This document shows, piece after piece, positions 9,976-20,400 of a stretch of 64,000 nt of DNA. The position numbers and the translations under genes are program-made. Position 1 is the first letter of the stretch, and every line of letters begins with the position of its first letter. The stretch spans positions 38,050 to 102,049 of the forward strand of contig WBUF01000006.1 of assembly GCA_008933825.1 (NCBI GenBank), written 5' to 3'. Source of the stretch: Rhodocyclaceae bacterium (GTDB lineage: Bacteria > Pseudomonadota > Gammaproteobacteria > Burkholderiales > Rhodocyclaceae). The notes below the pieces were generated by a model. That model saw nothing but the letters and a program-made list of their open reading frames with translations, did no database searches and was not told where the DNA came from.

Positions 9976-10458
9976 TTGAGCCTGACCCTGCCTGACGAGG
10001 CGGCGACGCTTGCGCTCGGGGCCGCGCTGTCCCGGGTGCTGGCGCCGGGACTGGTGATTTGGCTGGAGGGCGAGCTCGGCAGCGGCAAGACGACCCTCGT
10101 GCGCGGGGTGCTTCGGGGTCTCGGTTATGCGGGAAATGTGAAAAGTCCGACCTTTACTCTCGTTGAACTTTATGCTATTTCTAGTTTAAACTTGCATCAC
10201 TTTGATTTTTATAGATTCAGCCAGCCGGAAGAATACCTCGATGCAGGCTTGGACGAATACTTTCAGGGCGGCGCGGTCTGCCTCGTCGAATGGCCGGACA
10301 AGGCCGGGGAATACCTTGCCCCGGCCGACCTGCGCGTCGCGCTTTGCGTTGCGGATCACGGGCGGCGAGCCGACTTCACTGCTTCTACCGAAGCGGGGCA
10401 GGTATGCCTGAGCAAGCTCCGCCGCTTCCTGCCGGGATCGACCGCCGCGCATTCCTGA
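9976..10458 (+). CDS. tsaE: tRNA threonylcarbamoyladenosine synthesis ATPase TsaE
   Basis: TsaE is the small P-loop ATPase that works with TsaB and TsaD in t6A37 formation. From TTG 9976 the product has 160 residues. It carries the Walker A loop EGELGSGKTTL, the switch SPTFTLVELY, HHFDFYRF, and the Walker B-like CLVEWPDKAGEYL. TTG is chosen because AAGGA at 9964-9968 gives ideal spacing and the upstream in-frame sequence is antisense to queG. It overlaps amiC by 55 bp. Bases about 10130-10225 are conspicuously AT-rich for this genome. Confidence 0.92.
   Translation: MSLTLPDEAATLALGAALSRVLAPGLVIWLEGELGSGKTTLVRGVLRGLGYAGNVKSPTFTLVELYAISSLNLHHFDFYRFSQPEEYLDAGLDEYFQGGAVCLVEWPDKAGEYLAPADLRVALCVADHGRRADFTASTEAGQVCLSKLRRFLPGSTAAHS
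10163..10190 (+). promoter_or_regulatory. Possible internal promoter for amiC in an AT-rich patch
   Basis: TTGAAC (10163-10168), a 16-bp spacer and TTTAAA (10185-10190) lie inside tsaE, in a stretch far richer in A/T than its surroundings. They could drive amiC, which starts about 210 bp downstream. Partly forced by the conserved TsaE peptide. Confidence 0.3.
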
Positions 10459-11663
10459 AATACGCCGGGGCGACGCTCGCCCTGCTCGTCAGCCCGGTGG
10501 GGCAGGCGGCGACGAACATCCTCGCCGTGCGCGTCTGGCCGGCGCGCGACTACACGCGCGTGACGCTCGAATACCGCGAGCCGATCGCCTTCACGCACCA
10601 GATCGTGAAGAACCCCGAGCGCCTGGTGGTCGACCTCGAAGGTGTCGAGTTCAACAGCGTGCTATCGAGCCTGCCGAACAAGATCTCCGAGACCGATCCC
10701 TACATCCGGCTGATCCGCGCCGGGCGCAACAAGCCGGGCGTGGTGCGGCTGGTGATCGAGCTGAAGTCCGAAATCCAGCCGCAGGTGTTCATGCTCAAGC
10801 CGGTCGGCGAATACGGCCACCGGCTGGTGCTGGATCTCTATCCGACCGCGGCGGACGATCCGCTGCTGGCGCTTCTGGAAAAGCTCGATGCGCCGTCCGA
10901 GAAGGCGACGGCGAAAGAGCCGCGGCAGGCGCAGCCGGAAATCACGCGCATGGTCACCATCGTGCTCGATCCCGGCCACGGCGGCGAGGATCCGGGCGCC
11001 ATCGGCCGCGGCGGCAGCTACGAGAAGCACGTCACGCTCGAAGTGGCGCGCCGGCTCAAGGCGAAGATCGACGCCGAGCCGAACATGCGCTCGATGCTGA
11101 CGCGCGACGGCGACTTTTTCATCCCGCTGCAGAGCCGCGTGCAGAAGGCGCGCCGCGTGCAGGCCGACCTCTTCGTCTCGGTGCATGCCGACGCCTTCAT
11201 CAAGCCGACGGCGCGCGGCTCCTCGGTCTTCGTGCTGTCCGAGAACGGTGCATCGAGCTCCGCGGCGCGCTGGCTGGCGCAGCGCGAGAATGCCGCCGAC
11301 CTGATCGGCGGCGTCAACCTCGATGTCAAGGATCCGCACCTGGCGCGCACCCTGCTCGACCTCTCGCAGACGGCCACCCTCAACGACAGCCTCAAGCTCG
11401 GCAAGGCGGTGCTGGGCGAGCTGGGCGGGGTGAACACCCTGCACAAGCCCCATGTCGAACAGGCCGGCTTCGCCGTGCTGAAGGCGCCGGACATCCCCTC
11501 CATCCTCATCGAGACGGCCTTCATCAGCAATCCCGAGGAGGAGCGGCGACTGAACGACGACGCCTACCAGGAGAAGATGGCCGAGGCCATCCTCAGGGGC
11601 ATCAAGGGCTATTTCGCCAAGAATCCGCCCCTCGCCAAGTCGAAACTGGTCCGTCTCGACTGA
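10404..11663 (+). CDS. amiC: Periplasmic N-acetylmuramoyl-L-alanine amidase (AMIN + Amidase_3)
   Basis: AmiC-type amidases cleave septal peptidoglycan during daughter-cell separation. The 419-residue protein starts with a twin-arginine-like signal (DRRAFLKYAGATLALLVSP) ending near QAA. The AMIN domain follows (ILAVRVWPARDYTRVTLEY), then a linker and a zinc amidase domain. Zinc ligands and catalytic residues are visible in DPGHGGEDPGA, EKHVTLEVA, SVHADAF and IETAFISNPEEE. ATG 10404 overlaps tsaE by 55 bp, a common arrangement. Tat export fits AmiA/AmiC of enterobacteria. Confidence 0.93.
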   Translation: MPEQAPPLPAGIDRRAFLKYAGATLALLVSPVGQAATNILAVRVWPARDYTRVTLEYREPIAFTHQIVKNPERLVVDLEGVEFNSVLSSLPNKISETDPYIRLIRAGRNKPGVVRLVIELKSEIQPQVFMLKPVGEYGHRLVLDLYPTAADDPLLALLEKLDAPSEKATAKEPRQAQPEITRMVTIVLDPGHGGEDPGAIGRGGSYEKHVTLEVARRLKAKIDAEPNMRSMLTRDGDFFIPLQSRVQKARRVQADLFVSVHADAFIKPTARGSSVFVLSENGASSSAARWLAQRENAADLIGGVNLDVKDPHLARTLLDLSQTATLNDSLKLGKAVLGELGGVNTLHKPHVEQAGFAVLKAPDIPSILIETAFISNPEEERRLNDDAYQEKMAEAILRGIKGYFAKNPPLAKSKLVRLD

Positions 11664-11671
11664 AGCGGGTG

Positions 11672-11731
11672 CCCTTCCCCCAGCCCCCTTCCCAAGGAAG
11701 GGGGTGACGGTTGTTCGCTTCGCTCGATGTG
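11672..11731. repeat. Palindromic intergenic repeat, CCCCCTTCC/GGAAGGGGG family, copy A
   Basis: Stem CCCCCTTCC (11684-11692), loop CAA, GGAAGGGGG (11696-11704), followed by TGACGGTTGTTCGCTTCGCT. Nearly the same 50 bases recur at about 42414-42465. It lies between amiC and ribF and could also terminate amiC. Confidence 0.8.
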
Positions 11732-11746
11732 AACACTTCAGTCGGC

Positions 11747-11776
11747 TTGGGGCGGCCCTGCACCGACTGATATAAT
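11747..11776 (+). promoter_or_regulatory. Predicted ribF-ileS promoter
   Basis: TTGGGG (11747-11752), an 18-bp spacer and a perfect TATAAT (11771-11776) lie 32 bp before the ribF GTG. Confidence 0.6.
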
Positions 11777-11807
11777 TCGCCGCTTCCCGGCAAAGAGTTC
11801 GCTCACC

Positions 11808-12749
11808 GTGCAGGTCTTCAGAGGCATCCCCGCCCGCGCTATCCACTCGACCGTGCTTACCATCGGCAACTTCGATGGCGTGCACCGCGGCCATCGCGCG
11901 CTGCTGGCGCGGCTGACCGGCCTGGCGAAGCAAGCCGGCCTGCCCTCGGCCGTGATGACCTTCGAGCCGAACCCGCGCGAGTTCTTCGCGCCGCAGTCGG
12001 CACCGGCGCGCCTGGCCAGCCTGCGCGAGAAACTGCAACTGCTGGCCGAGTGCGGCGTCGACCAGGCCCATGTCTGCGTCTTCAACAAACGCTTCGCGGC
12101 ACTCACCGCCGAAGCATTCGTCGAGCGCATCGTTTCAGGCCTCGGGGTGCGCCACCTGATGATCGGCGACGACTTCCGCTTCGGCCAGGGCCGCAGCGGC
12201 GATTTCGCCCTGCTGCAGCAGGCGGGCAAGGCGCGCGGCTTCGCCGTCGAGGCAATGCCGACCCTGGTGCACGAAGGCGAGCGCGTCTCCAGTTCGGCGG
12301 TGCGCGAGGCGCTCGACGCCGGCGACCTCGAGCACGCCGAGCGCCTGCTTGGCCGGCCCTACTGCATATCGGGCCGCGTGGTGCATGGTCAGAAGCTCGG
12401 CCGCAAGCTCGGCTACGCCACGGCCAATATCCAGCTCAAGCGCCTGAAGGCGCCGCTCTCCGGCATCTTCGTCGTGACGGTGGACGGCATTGCCGATCGC
12501 CCGCTGGAAGGCGTTGCCAGCCTCGGCGTGCGGCCGACGGTGAGCTCGGCCGGGCTGCCGACGCTGGAGGTCTACATCTTCGATTACCAGGGCGACCTCT
12601 ATCGCGCGCACCTGCGGGTGAATTTCCTGCACAAGCTGCGCGACGAGGCGAAATTCGATTCACTTGAAGCACTGACGGCGCAGATCGCACGCGACGTCTC
12701 CGATGCAAAGGCGCACCACGCGGCATTGCGCGTCCAGATGGCGGATTGA
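11808..12749 (+). CDS. ribF: Bifunctional riboflavin kinase / FAD synthetase
   Basis: RibF makes FMN then FAD. The 313-residue protein has the nucleotidyltransferase site [12 protein letters not shown] near residue 20, [24 protein letters not shown], and [10 protein letters not shown]. The C-terminal flavokinase domain shows [11 protein letters not shown] and [11 protein letters not shown]. It starts with GTG. It is followed at once by ileS, the usual order ribF-ileS-lspA-fkpB-ispH. Confidence 0.95.
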   Translation: MQVFRGIPARAIHSTVLTIGNFDGVHRGHRALLARLTGLAKQAGLPSAVMTFEPNPREFFAPQSAPARLASLREKLQLLAECGVDQAHVCVFNKRFAALTAEAFVERIVSGLGVRHLMIGDDFRFGQGRSGDFALLQQAGKARGFAVEAMPTLVHEGERVSSSAVREALDAGDLEHAERLLGRPYCISGRVVHGQKLGRKLGYATANIQLKRLKAPLSGIFVVTVDGIADRPLEGVASLGVRPTVSSAGLPTLEVYIFDYQGDLYRAHLRVNFLHKLRDEAKFDSLEALTAQIARDVSDAKAHHAALRVQMAD

Positions 12750-12750
12750 C

Positions 12751-15549
12751 ATGGCTGACTACCGAAAAACCCTCAACCTTCCCGACACGCCCTTCCCGAT
12801 GAAGGGCGACCTCGCCAGGCGCGAGCCGCAGTGGGTGGCCGACTGGCAGCGCCGCAAGTTCTACCAGAAGATCCGCCAGGCCTCGGCCGGACGGCCGCGC
12901 TTCGTCCTGCACGACGGCCCGCCCTACGCCAACGGCGACATCCACATCGGCCACGCCGTCAACAAGATCCTCAAGGACATCATCATCCGCTCGAAGACAC
13001 TGGCCGGCTTCGATGCGCCCTACGTGCCGGGCTGGGACTGCCACGGCCTGCCCATCGAGCACCAGATCGAGAAGCTGCACGGCAAGCACCTGCCGGCCGA
13101 CCAGGCGCGCGAGCTGTGCCGCGCCTTCGCCGCGGAGCAGGTCGAGCGGCAGAAGAAGGACTTCATCCGCCTCGGCGTGCTCGGCGACTGGGACGACCCC
13201 TACCTCACCATGGCGTATCGCAACGAGGCCGACGAGATCCGCGCCCTCGGCGAGATCCACCGACGCGGCTTCCTGTTCAAGGGCCTGAAGCCGGTGAACT
13301 GGTGCTTCGACTGCGGCTCGGCGCTGGCCGAGGCCGAGGTGGAGTACCAGGACAAGGAGTCGCCCGCCATCGACGTCGCCTTCCCGCTGGACGAATCGGA
13401 GCGTGGTCGTGTGGCGCATGCCTTCGGCCTGCCGGCGCTGCCCGACGGCCCCTGCTACGCGGTGATCTGGACGACGACGCCCTGGACCATTCCCGGCAAC
13501 CAGGCGCTCAACCTGCACCCCGAGTTCACCTACGAACTGGTGCAGACGCCGCGCGGCCTGCTGGTGCTGGCCGCGGAGCTGCGCGGCCAGGCGCTGGCGC
13601 GCTACGGGCTCGATGGCTCGGTGCTTGGCGCCTGCCAGGGCGCGGCGCTGTCGATGGCGAAGTTCCGCCACCCCTTCTACGACCGTTTCTCGCCGGTGTA
13701 TCTCGGCGACTACGTCACGCTGGACACCGGCACGGGCGTGGTGCACAGCGCGCCGGCCTACGGCCTGGAGGACTTCGAGTCCTGCAAGCGCCACGGCATG
13801 AGGAACGAAGAGATTCTCACCCCGGTGCAGGGCGACGGCCGTTTCGCCGAGAGCCTGCCCTTCTTCGGCGGCCTCAACGTCTGGAAGGCCAACGCCGCCA
13901 TCATCGAGAAACTGCGCGAAGTCGGCAGCCTGTTCGCCGCGAACAAGATCACCCACAGCTACATGCACTGCTGGCGCCACAAGACGCCGATCATCTACCG
14001 CGCCACCTCGCAGTGGTTCGTGGGGATGGACAGGAAGCCGCACGCGGGGCGCACGCTGCGCGAAACGGCGCTGGCCGCCGTCGAGGCGACCAAGTTTTTC
14101 CCGGACTGGGGCCAGGCGCGCCTGCACGCCATGATTGCCAACCGTCCCGACTGGTGCGTCTCGCGCCAGCGCAACTGGGGCGTGCCGATCCCCTTCTTCC
14201 TGCACAAGGAGACGGGTGAATTGCATCCGCGCACGCCGGAACTGCTCGATCAGGTGGCTCGGCGCGTCGAGCAGGAAGGTATCGACGCCTGGTTCAGGCT
14301 GGATGCGGCGGAATTGCTCGGCGCCGAAGCGGGCCAATACGAGAAGATGCGCGACACGCTCGACGTCTGGTTCGATTCCGGCACGACGCACTGGACGGTG
14401 CTGCGCGGCAGCCACACCGGCGAGGGCAAGTGGCCGGCCGATCTCTACCTGGAAGGCTCCGACCAGCACCGCGGCTGGTTCCACTCGTCGCTCCTCACCG
14501 CGTGCACGCTGGACGGCCGCGCGCCCTACGACGGCCTGCTCACGCACGGCTTCGTCGTCGATGGCCAGGGCCACAAGATGTCGAAGTCCAAGGGCAACGT
14601 CATCGCGCCGCAGAAGGTCTCCGACACGCTCGGCGCCGAGGTGCTGCGCCTGTGGGTGGCGGCGACCGATTACTCGGGCGAGCTGTCCATCTCCGACGAG
14701 ATCCTCAAGCGCGTGGTGGAGTCCTACCGCCGCATCCGCAACACCCTGCGCTTCCTGCTCGCCAACACCGCCGACTTCGACCCGGCGAAGGACAGGCTGC
14801 CGGTGGCCGACTGGCTGGAGATCGACCGCTACGCCCTGGCGCTCACGCATCGCCTGCAGGAGCAGGTGACGGCCGACTACGGTCGCTATGAGTTCCACCG
14901 CGTCGTGCAGGCGCTGCAGGGCTTCTGCTCCGAGGAACTGGGCGCCTTTTACCTCGACATCCTCAAGGACCGCCTGTACACCACCGGCGCGGATTCGAAG
15001 CCGCGTCGCGCCGCGCAGAGCGCGCTGTGGCACATCCTGCAGGCGCTGATCCGCCTGATGGCGCCGGTGCTGAGCTTCACCGCCGAGGAGATCTGGCAAA
15101 TCCTGAGGAAGGACCCGGAGGACAGCGTGATGCTGGCCACCTGGCATGCGCTGCCGGAGCTGCCGGAAAAGTCAGTCCTGCTGGCACGGTGGCAGGCCAT
15201 CCGCGAGGTGCGCGCCGAGGCCTCGAAGGTGCTGGAGGCGCTGCGCGTGGCCGGCAAGATCGGCTCCTCGCTGCAGGCCGAGGTGGAGGTTCGCGCCGCG
15301 GGCGAGAAGCACGCCCTGCTGGCCGCGCTCGGCGACGACCTGCGCTTCGTGCTGATCTGCTCGAAGGCGACGCTGGTGTATGTTGCCGCGGGCGAGGAGG
15401 GCGTCAGCGCCGTGCCCAGCCGGCACGCCAAGTGCCCGCGCTGCTGGCACTGGCGCGCCGACGTCGGCGTGAATGCCGAACACCCCGAGTTGTGCGGACG
15501 CTGCGACGCCAACCTGCACGGTGCGGGCGAGCCGCGCAGCCATGCCTAG
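12751..15549 (+). CDS. ileS: Isoleucyl-tRNA synthetase
   Basis: The 932-residue enzyme charges tRNA-Ile. It has the class I HIGH motif in [20 protein letters not shown], the editing domain ([13 protein letters not shown]), [11 protein letters not shown], and KMSKS in [10 protein letters not shown]. The C-terminal zinc site is seen in CPRCWHWR and [11 protein letters not shown] 12751 is one base after the ribF stop. The 3' end overlaps lspA by 8 bp. Copy 4 of the 27-bp motif lies antisense in the C-terminal domain, coding [11 protein letters not shown]. Confidence 0.97.
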   Translation: MADYRKTLNLPDTPFPMKGDLARREPQWVADWQRRKFYQKIRQASAGRPRFVLHDGPPYANGDIHIGHAVNKILKDIIIRSKTLAGFDAPYVPGWDCHGLPIEHQIEKLHGKHLPADQARELCRAFAAEQVERQKKDFIRLGVLGDWDDPYLTMAYRNEADEIRALGEIHRRGFLFKGLKPVNWCFDCGSALAEAEVEYQDKESPAIDVAFPLDESERGRVAHAFGLPALPDGPCYAVIWTTTPWTIPGNQALNLHPEFTYELVQTPRGLLVLAAELRGQALARYGLDGSVLGACQGAALSMAKFRHPFYDRFSPVYLGDYVTLDTGTGVVHSAPAYGLEDFESCKRHGMRNEEILTPVQGDGRFAESLPFFGGLNVWKANAAIIEKLREVGSLFAANKITHSYMHCWRHKTPIIYRATSQWFVGMDRKPHAGRTLRETALAAVEATKFFPDWGQARLHAMIANRPDWCVSRQRNWGVPIPFFLHKETGELHPRTPELLDQVARRVEQEGIDAWFRLDAAELLGAEAGQYEKMRDTLDVWFDSGTTHWTVLRGSHTGEGKWPADLYLEGSDQHRGWFHSSLLTACTLDGRAPYDGLLTHGFVVDGQGHKMSKSKGNVIAPQKVSDTLGAEVLRLWVAATDYSGELSISDEILKRVVESYRRIRNTLRFLLANTADFDPAKDRLPVADWLEIDRYALALTHRLQEQVTADYGRYEFHRVVQALQGFCSEELGAFYLDILKDRLYTTGADSKPRRAAQSALWHILQALIRLMAPVLSFTAEEIWQILRKDPEDSVMLATWHALPELPEKSVLLARWQAIREVRAEASKVLEALRVAGKIGSSLQAEVEVRAAGEKHALLAALGDDLRFVLICSKATLVYVAAGEEGVSAVPSRHAKCPRCWHWRADVGVNAEHPELCGRCDANLHGAGEPRSHA
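15165..15191 (-). repeat. 27-bp dispersed motif, copy 4 (in ileS)
   Basis: Minus-strand CACCGT-N6-AGGACTGACTTTTCC, antisense in the ileS C-terminal domain. Confidence 0.85.
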
Positions 15550-16018
15550 GTTTGCCGCCTGGCTGGGGCTGGCGGCGCTGGTCATCGTCCTCGACCAGCT
15601 GACGAAGTTCTGGGTGTTGTCGGCGCTCAGGCTCGGCGAGCGCATCGAAGTGACGCCGTTTTTCAACCTGATCCTCGTCTTCAACCCCGGTGCCGCCTTC
15701 AGCTTCCTGTCGGACGCCGGCGGCTGGCAGCGCTGGTTCTTCGTCGCGCTGGCCCTCGCCGTGTCCGGGTGGCTGACTTTTCTCATCCGAAGCCACGCCG
15801 CCGAGCGCCTGCTGCCGCTGGCGGCGACGCTGATCCTGGGCGGCGCGCTGGGCAACGTCATCGACCGCATCCGCTTCGGCGCCGTGGCGGATTTCGTGGA
15901 CGTGCATGCCGCCGGCTGGCACTGGCCGGCCTTCAATGTTGCCGACTCGGCGATCAGCGTCGGCGTGGCGCTGCTCGTCTGGCAGCAGCTGTTCCATGCC
16001 CCGAAGGAAGGACAGTGA
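15542..16018 (+). CDS. lspA: Lipoprotein signal peptidase (signal peptidase II)
   Basis: LspA cleaves signal peptides of diacylated prolipoproteins in the inner membrane. The 158-residue protein has four hydrophobic segments. The conserved blocks are [19 protein letters not shown], the catalytic aspartates in [10 protein letters not shown] and FNVADSAIS, and [17 protein letters not shown] 15542 overlaps ileS by 8 bp, and its stop overlaps the fkpB GTG. Copy 5 of the 27-bp motif codes part of the third membrane segment ([10 protein letters not shown]). Confidence 0.95.
   Translation: MPRFAAWLGLAALVIVLDQLTKFWVLSALRLGERIEVTPFFNLILVFNPGAAFSFLSDAGGWQRWFFVALALAVSGWLTFLIRSHAAERLLPLAATLILGGALGNVIDRIRFGAVADFVDVHAAGWHWPAFNVADSAISVGVALLVWQQLFHAPKEGQ
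15757..15782 (+). repeat. 27-bp dispersed motif, copy 5 (in lspA)
   Basis: CGCCGT-N6-GTGGCTGACTTTTC. Core diverges at two bases, spacing conserved. Confidence 0.65.
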
Positions 16019-16446
16019 GCGACACGGTGAGGGAAGACAGCCTGCTCACCCTGCATTATCGGCTGGCCACGGCGGACGACACCGAGCTGGTCAGCACCTT
16101 CGGCGCCAGGCCGGCCACGCTGCAATTGGGCAGCGGCGAACTCGCGCCTGTGCTGGAGCGCCACCTGGTCGGCCTGCCGGTCGGCCAGCGCACGGTGTTC
16201 CTGCTCGACCCCGACCAGGCCTTCGGGCTGCACAATCCGCAACTGATGCAGCGTTTCGCTCGCAACGATCTGCCCAATCCCGGGGAACTGCGCGAACTGG
16301 CGCTCATCGAATTCAAGGCGCCCCACGGCGCCGCCTACACCGGTCTGGTGCGGGAGCTGACGGAAACGGAGGCGCTGGTCGACTTCAACCACCCGCTGGC
16401 GGGCAAGGCCATCCGCTTCGAGGTGGACGTGATCGGGATCCTGTGA
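16015..16446 (+). CDS. fkpB: FKBP-type peptidyl-prolyl isomerase, SlpA-like
   Basis: FkpB (SlpA) is a cytosolic proline isomerase/chaperone. The 143-residue protein matches the SlpA subfamily: [45 protein letters not shown], and the insert-in-flap region followed by [18 protein letters not shown]. It starts with GTG overlapping the lspA stop. Its own stop overlaps the ispH ATG (TGATG). Confidence 0.92.
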   Translation: MSDTVREDSLLTLHYRLATADDTELVSTFGARPATLQLGSGELAPVLERHLVGLPVGQRTVFLLDPDQAFGLHNPQLMQRFARNDLPNPGELRELALIEFKAPHGAAYTGLVRELTETEALVDFNHPLAGKAIRFEVDVIGIL

Positions 16447-17384
16447 TGGACATACTCCTTGCCAATCCCCGCGGCTTCTGCGCCGGCGTCGAGCGCGCCA
16501 TTGCCATCGTCGAGCGCGCGCTGGAACTGCACGGCGCGCCGATCTACGTGCGCCACGAAGTGGTGCACAACAAGTTCGTCGTAGACGGCCTGCGCGCCAA
16601 GGGTGCGGTGTTCGTCGAGGAGCTCGATGAAGTGCCCAACGGCGCCACGGTGATCTTCAGCGCCCACGGCGTGCCGCAGGCGGTGCGCGCCGAGGCCGCG
16701 CGTCGCGGCCTGCGCGTCTTCGACGCCACTTGCCCGCTGGTGACCAAGGTGCACAGCGAAGTGCAGCGGTTGCGCGAGGCCGGGCGCGAAGTCGTCATGA
16801 TCGGCCACCGCGGCCATCCCGAGGTGGAGGGCACGATGGGGCAGACGAACGGCGGCATCTACCTCGTCGAGAGCGCAGACGACGTTGCCCGTCTGCAGGT
16901 GATGGACCCAGCGCGGCTCGCCTACGTTACCCAGACCACGCTCTCCGTCGACGACGCGCGCGTCATCGTCCGCGCGCTGGAGGCGCGCTTTCCCTGCATC
17001 ACCGGCCCGCGCCGTGACGACATCTGCTACGCCACGCAGAACCGCCAGGATGCCGTCAAGCAGCTCGCCGAACAGTGCGACCTTGTGATCGTGGTTGGCT
17101 CGCCAAACAGCTCGAATTCGAATCGGCTGCGGGAAGTGGCAACGAACATGGGTTGCGAGGCCTACCTCGTCAACGATGCCGCCGAGATCCGGCCGGAATG
17201 GCTGGCCGGCAGGCGTTGCGTGGGCATCAGCGCGGGCGCTTCGGCGCCCGAGGTGCTGGTCGGTCGCGTAGCGGCCCGTCTGAAGTCGCTTGGCGCGGGC
17301 GATGTTCGCGTTCAGTTGGGGATCGAAGAGGGCGTGGTGTTTCCCCTGCCGCGGGAATTGGCGGGACCGTCCGACCGGTCGTGA
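16446..17384 (+). CDS. ispH: 4-hydroxy-3-methylbut-2-enyl diphosphate reductase
   Basis: IspH performs the last MEP-pathway step, giving IPP and DMAPP, with a [4Fe-4S] cluster. In the 312-residue protein the three cluster cysteines are in [23 protein letters not shown] and [10 protein letters not shown]. The catalytic glutamate region EVEGTMGQT and [11 protein letters not shown] are present. It is the final gene of the ribF-ispH run and converges on pilY1. Confidence 0.96.
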   Translation: MDILLANPRGFCAGVERAIAIVERALELHGAPIYVRHEVVHNKFVVDGLRAKGAVFVEELDEVPNGATVIFSAHGVPQAVRAEAARRGLRVFDATCPLVTKVHSEVQRLREAGREVVMIGHRGHPEVEGTMGQTNGGIYLVESADDVARLQVMDPARLAYVTQTTLSVDDARVIVRALEARFPCITGPRRDDICYATQNRQDAVKQLAEQCDLVIVVGSPNSSNSNRLREVATNMGCEAYLVNDAAEIRPEWLAGRRCVGISAGASAPEVLVGRVAARLKSLGAGDVRVQLGIEEGVVFPLPRELAGPSDRS

Positions 17385-17387
17385 CAG

Positions 17388-17417
17388 GGGTGCGACGCGC
17401 CCTGCGCGCCGCACCCC
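17388..17417. terminator. Bidirectional hairpin between ispH and pilY1
   Basis: Arms GGGGTGCG-A-CGCGC (17388-17401) and GCGCG-C-CGCACCCC (17404-17417) form a strong stem between the convergent ispH and pilY1. No U tract. Confidence 0.6.
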
Positions 17418-17432
17418 GCCGGAACCTTGGGG

Positions 17433-20400
17433 TTATCGCTCCGACTCGCGATACCAATACACCTTGCTGGCGCCACCGATCGTGCCGATCTGCCTGTAGA
17501 GCAGCCTGCCCTCGGCGACGTTTACCACGAAGACCTTCTTGCCGCGCACGATCAGCGAGCCGGTCGGTATGTAGCCGCGCACTGCGAGGCCGACGTACTG
17601 GCGCCGCTGCTGCGCCGTGACGCCCGCGCCGGCCGCATACGTTCCCGTCACGACGCTGCCGTCGAGGGCGCTCATGCCGTACAGGGTGCCCTTGCCGGGG
17701 GGCACGCAGGCGCTGATCGACAGGTTCGGGCTGTAGGTCGAGAAGCTGAGGATGTTGCGGTAGACCGTCGGTGCCGAAGTCATCTTTTCTCCCGCGGCGA
17801 AGTCCATGTACCAGCCGGTCTTTGTGCTCCAGGGCGTGCCGCCGAGCAGCGTGTTGAAGTCCGTCTCCGTGAAGGAATTGGTGATGTCGAGGAGATTGCC
17901 CGGATAGGCGATCGTCGGGTCCGCGGTGGCCGCCAGCCCGATGCCGGTGTCCTTGAGCATGAACATCTTGTCCACGCTCGCCGTGTTGAGCGGATGCTCG
18001 CGGTCGCCGGTGCCGATATACACGGCATCGTAGCGCTGCCCCTTGAAGTTCTGCTTCACCACCGAAGGCGGGAAGAGGATCTTGCGGTTCGGCGCCGTGC
18101 CGGGAAGGGCGAAGGGGTCCGACAGCGCCGCGAAATGCTTAGCCGTCCAGGCAGCGGGGTCGACGTTATTGACGTCGAAGCGCCAGACATTGGCCGCCAT
18201 GTCGCCGACGTAGATGCGGTCGAGCATTCCCTGGCTGTCCAGGTCGGTATTGAGCGCCGCCACGTCCGAGGGGATGCTGAAATCCATGCCGCCGGTGGTG
18301 GCGTGCGTGAAGGCCTTCAGCAGGACGGAGTCGTCGCCCCGGATGATATACACCCCGCGTCCCATGGTGTCCGCCGCCGAGATCGCGGCGTTGTCCTGGT
18401 TCGGGTCGTAGCCGCCGCCGAAGATGATCGCCGGCACGGAGGGGTCGGCGATGGCGCGCACGCGTCCGACGGCCGGAGTCGACCATGCGTAGCCCATCTC
18501 GGCGAAATCGGCCGATGCGGCGCAGCTCACGCCCGAGCAGCGCGTGGTGTTGGTGATCTTCCATATCAGACGCGGGTTCTCGACGTCCGTGACATCGAGG
18601 CCGTAATAGGCGCGGCCGCCGCGGCGCAGGCCGAAGAACAGGTAGGCCTTTTCACCGGCAGCATTGCCGATGATGCCATCGCCGTTGGCGTCGTGGGTCC
18701 ACACCGCCGGGGCGCCGTCCGCCAGGGTCAGGTGCTGGCCCGCCAGGTTGTTCTTGATATCGACGATGCGCGAGATCGTCTCCTCGAGCAGGAAGCTCCA
18801 CTTCTCCGCTCCTGTCTTGGCGTCGACCGCGCGGAGCAGGCCTTCGTTGGTGAGGAAGAACAGGACCTGCGAGGTGGCGAGCTGGCCGCCGCCGACTTCC
18901 GGATCCGCCACCGGGGTGGGGTTGTAGGTGATCAGCGCCGGACGCGAGTGCAGCACGTCGTAGTGCGGCCAGGTCTGCCAGGCCGTGCAGGCCGTGCCGG
19001 CGCTGGCGTCGGCGCAGTTCGGATCCGAAGGATTCCCGCCGCGGACGAAATTGATCAGCATGGAGCGGGTGGCGTCGCTCATGCCGGCGTTGCCGAGCCG
19101 GGACTTGGTCAGCAACGCGGTGTTGGACTCCGTGACCGCGTTGCCGCCGTCGAGGATGTTGGCGCTGCCGGAGGTCGATTCGAGCAGCGCGCCGGGGTCG
19201 GTGATGATGGTGAATACCCTTCGCGTGGAGGGGTTCCAGACGCCGTCGTCCTTGAGCCGCTGGCCCGAGCCGCCGAGGTTGGGCTTGGAGCCGTCCTGGG
19301 TGTTGGCCGGGTTCCAGAAACTGACCGCGGCCGGATTGACGACCACGGTCTGCTCGCCGGTGATCGGGTCGGTTTCCACCTGTTCGATGTTCTTGACGGT
19401 GCCGCCCGACAGTACCGTCTTGCCGACCAGGCACAGTTCGATCGGCGCGTCCGGCACGACCGTGCGTCCGCAATTCGTTTCGCCCTCGCCGAAGCGGAAC
19501 TGCTTGACCGTGCCGCTCCAGGCCTGGCTATTGGAGGGACCGAAGAAGGCGAGGTATACCTGCTCGCCGCTCTCGCTGCGGTTCAGGGCGGACAGCGGCA
19601 CGGTCGGCGCCGACACGGTCGGGTTCCACTCGCGGATGGCCGCGACGGCGGCGGTGAGTGCCGCCGCCAGTTCGTCGCTGTCGTTGGCGACGTAGTTGTT
19701 GCCGCCGGAGCGGGTCGCCGCCTGCTGCAGCACCGGCGTGTTGGCGCCGGCGAAGCCGATGGTGTAGGTCACCACCGGCTGGCGGCCCGTGATCGCGGTG
19801 TTCATATCCGAGACGGACATGTAATAGGCCAGCTCGTCCAGCCAGATGTAGCCGCCGTCGTTTGCGGTTCCGGCCAGGTCCGTCGGCCCGTAGGGCAGGC
19901 CGGCGTCTTCGAACTGGCCGCTCCCCGTGTCCGCCTGATTGACGTCGACCCGGGTATCGGGCGAGACCGTGCCTGCAGCCACGGAATCGCTCAGTGCCTT
20001 GATGGCCGTGTTGGCGGAGAAGTCGTCCTCGGGGCCGCCGTCCGTCATGAGCACGACGAAGTTCTTCTGGCAGGCCGCCGGCAGGCCCGTGACCGGGTCC
20101 AGGCTGCTGGCCATGGGCGAGACATAGTTGCCGCTGGAGCCGGTGCAGTCGGCGCCGCCGCCGGGCGTGGCGAAGGCGGTCTTGTCGCAGCCAGCCGCGA
20201 CTGCGCCTCCGGCCGCAGCGGCGGTGCTCAGGCGGCCGAACACCGGCGCCTCGCCGCGGAAGTAGCGGTAGGCTTCGTAGAGCGACTCGGCCAGCGGCGT
20301 GCGCGACGCGGCGACGAGGTTGTTGATCTTGCCGATCAGCACCGCGCGGTTGGCATAATCGGTCAGTTCGCTGCCCGAGCAGGGCGGCACTGCCACGGTG

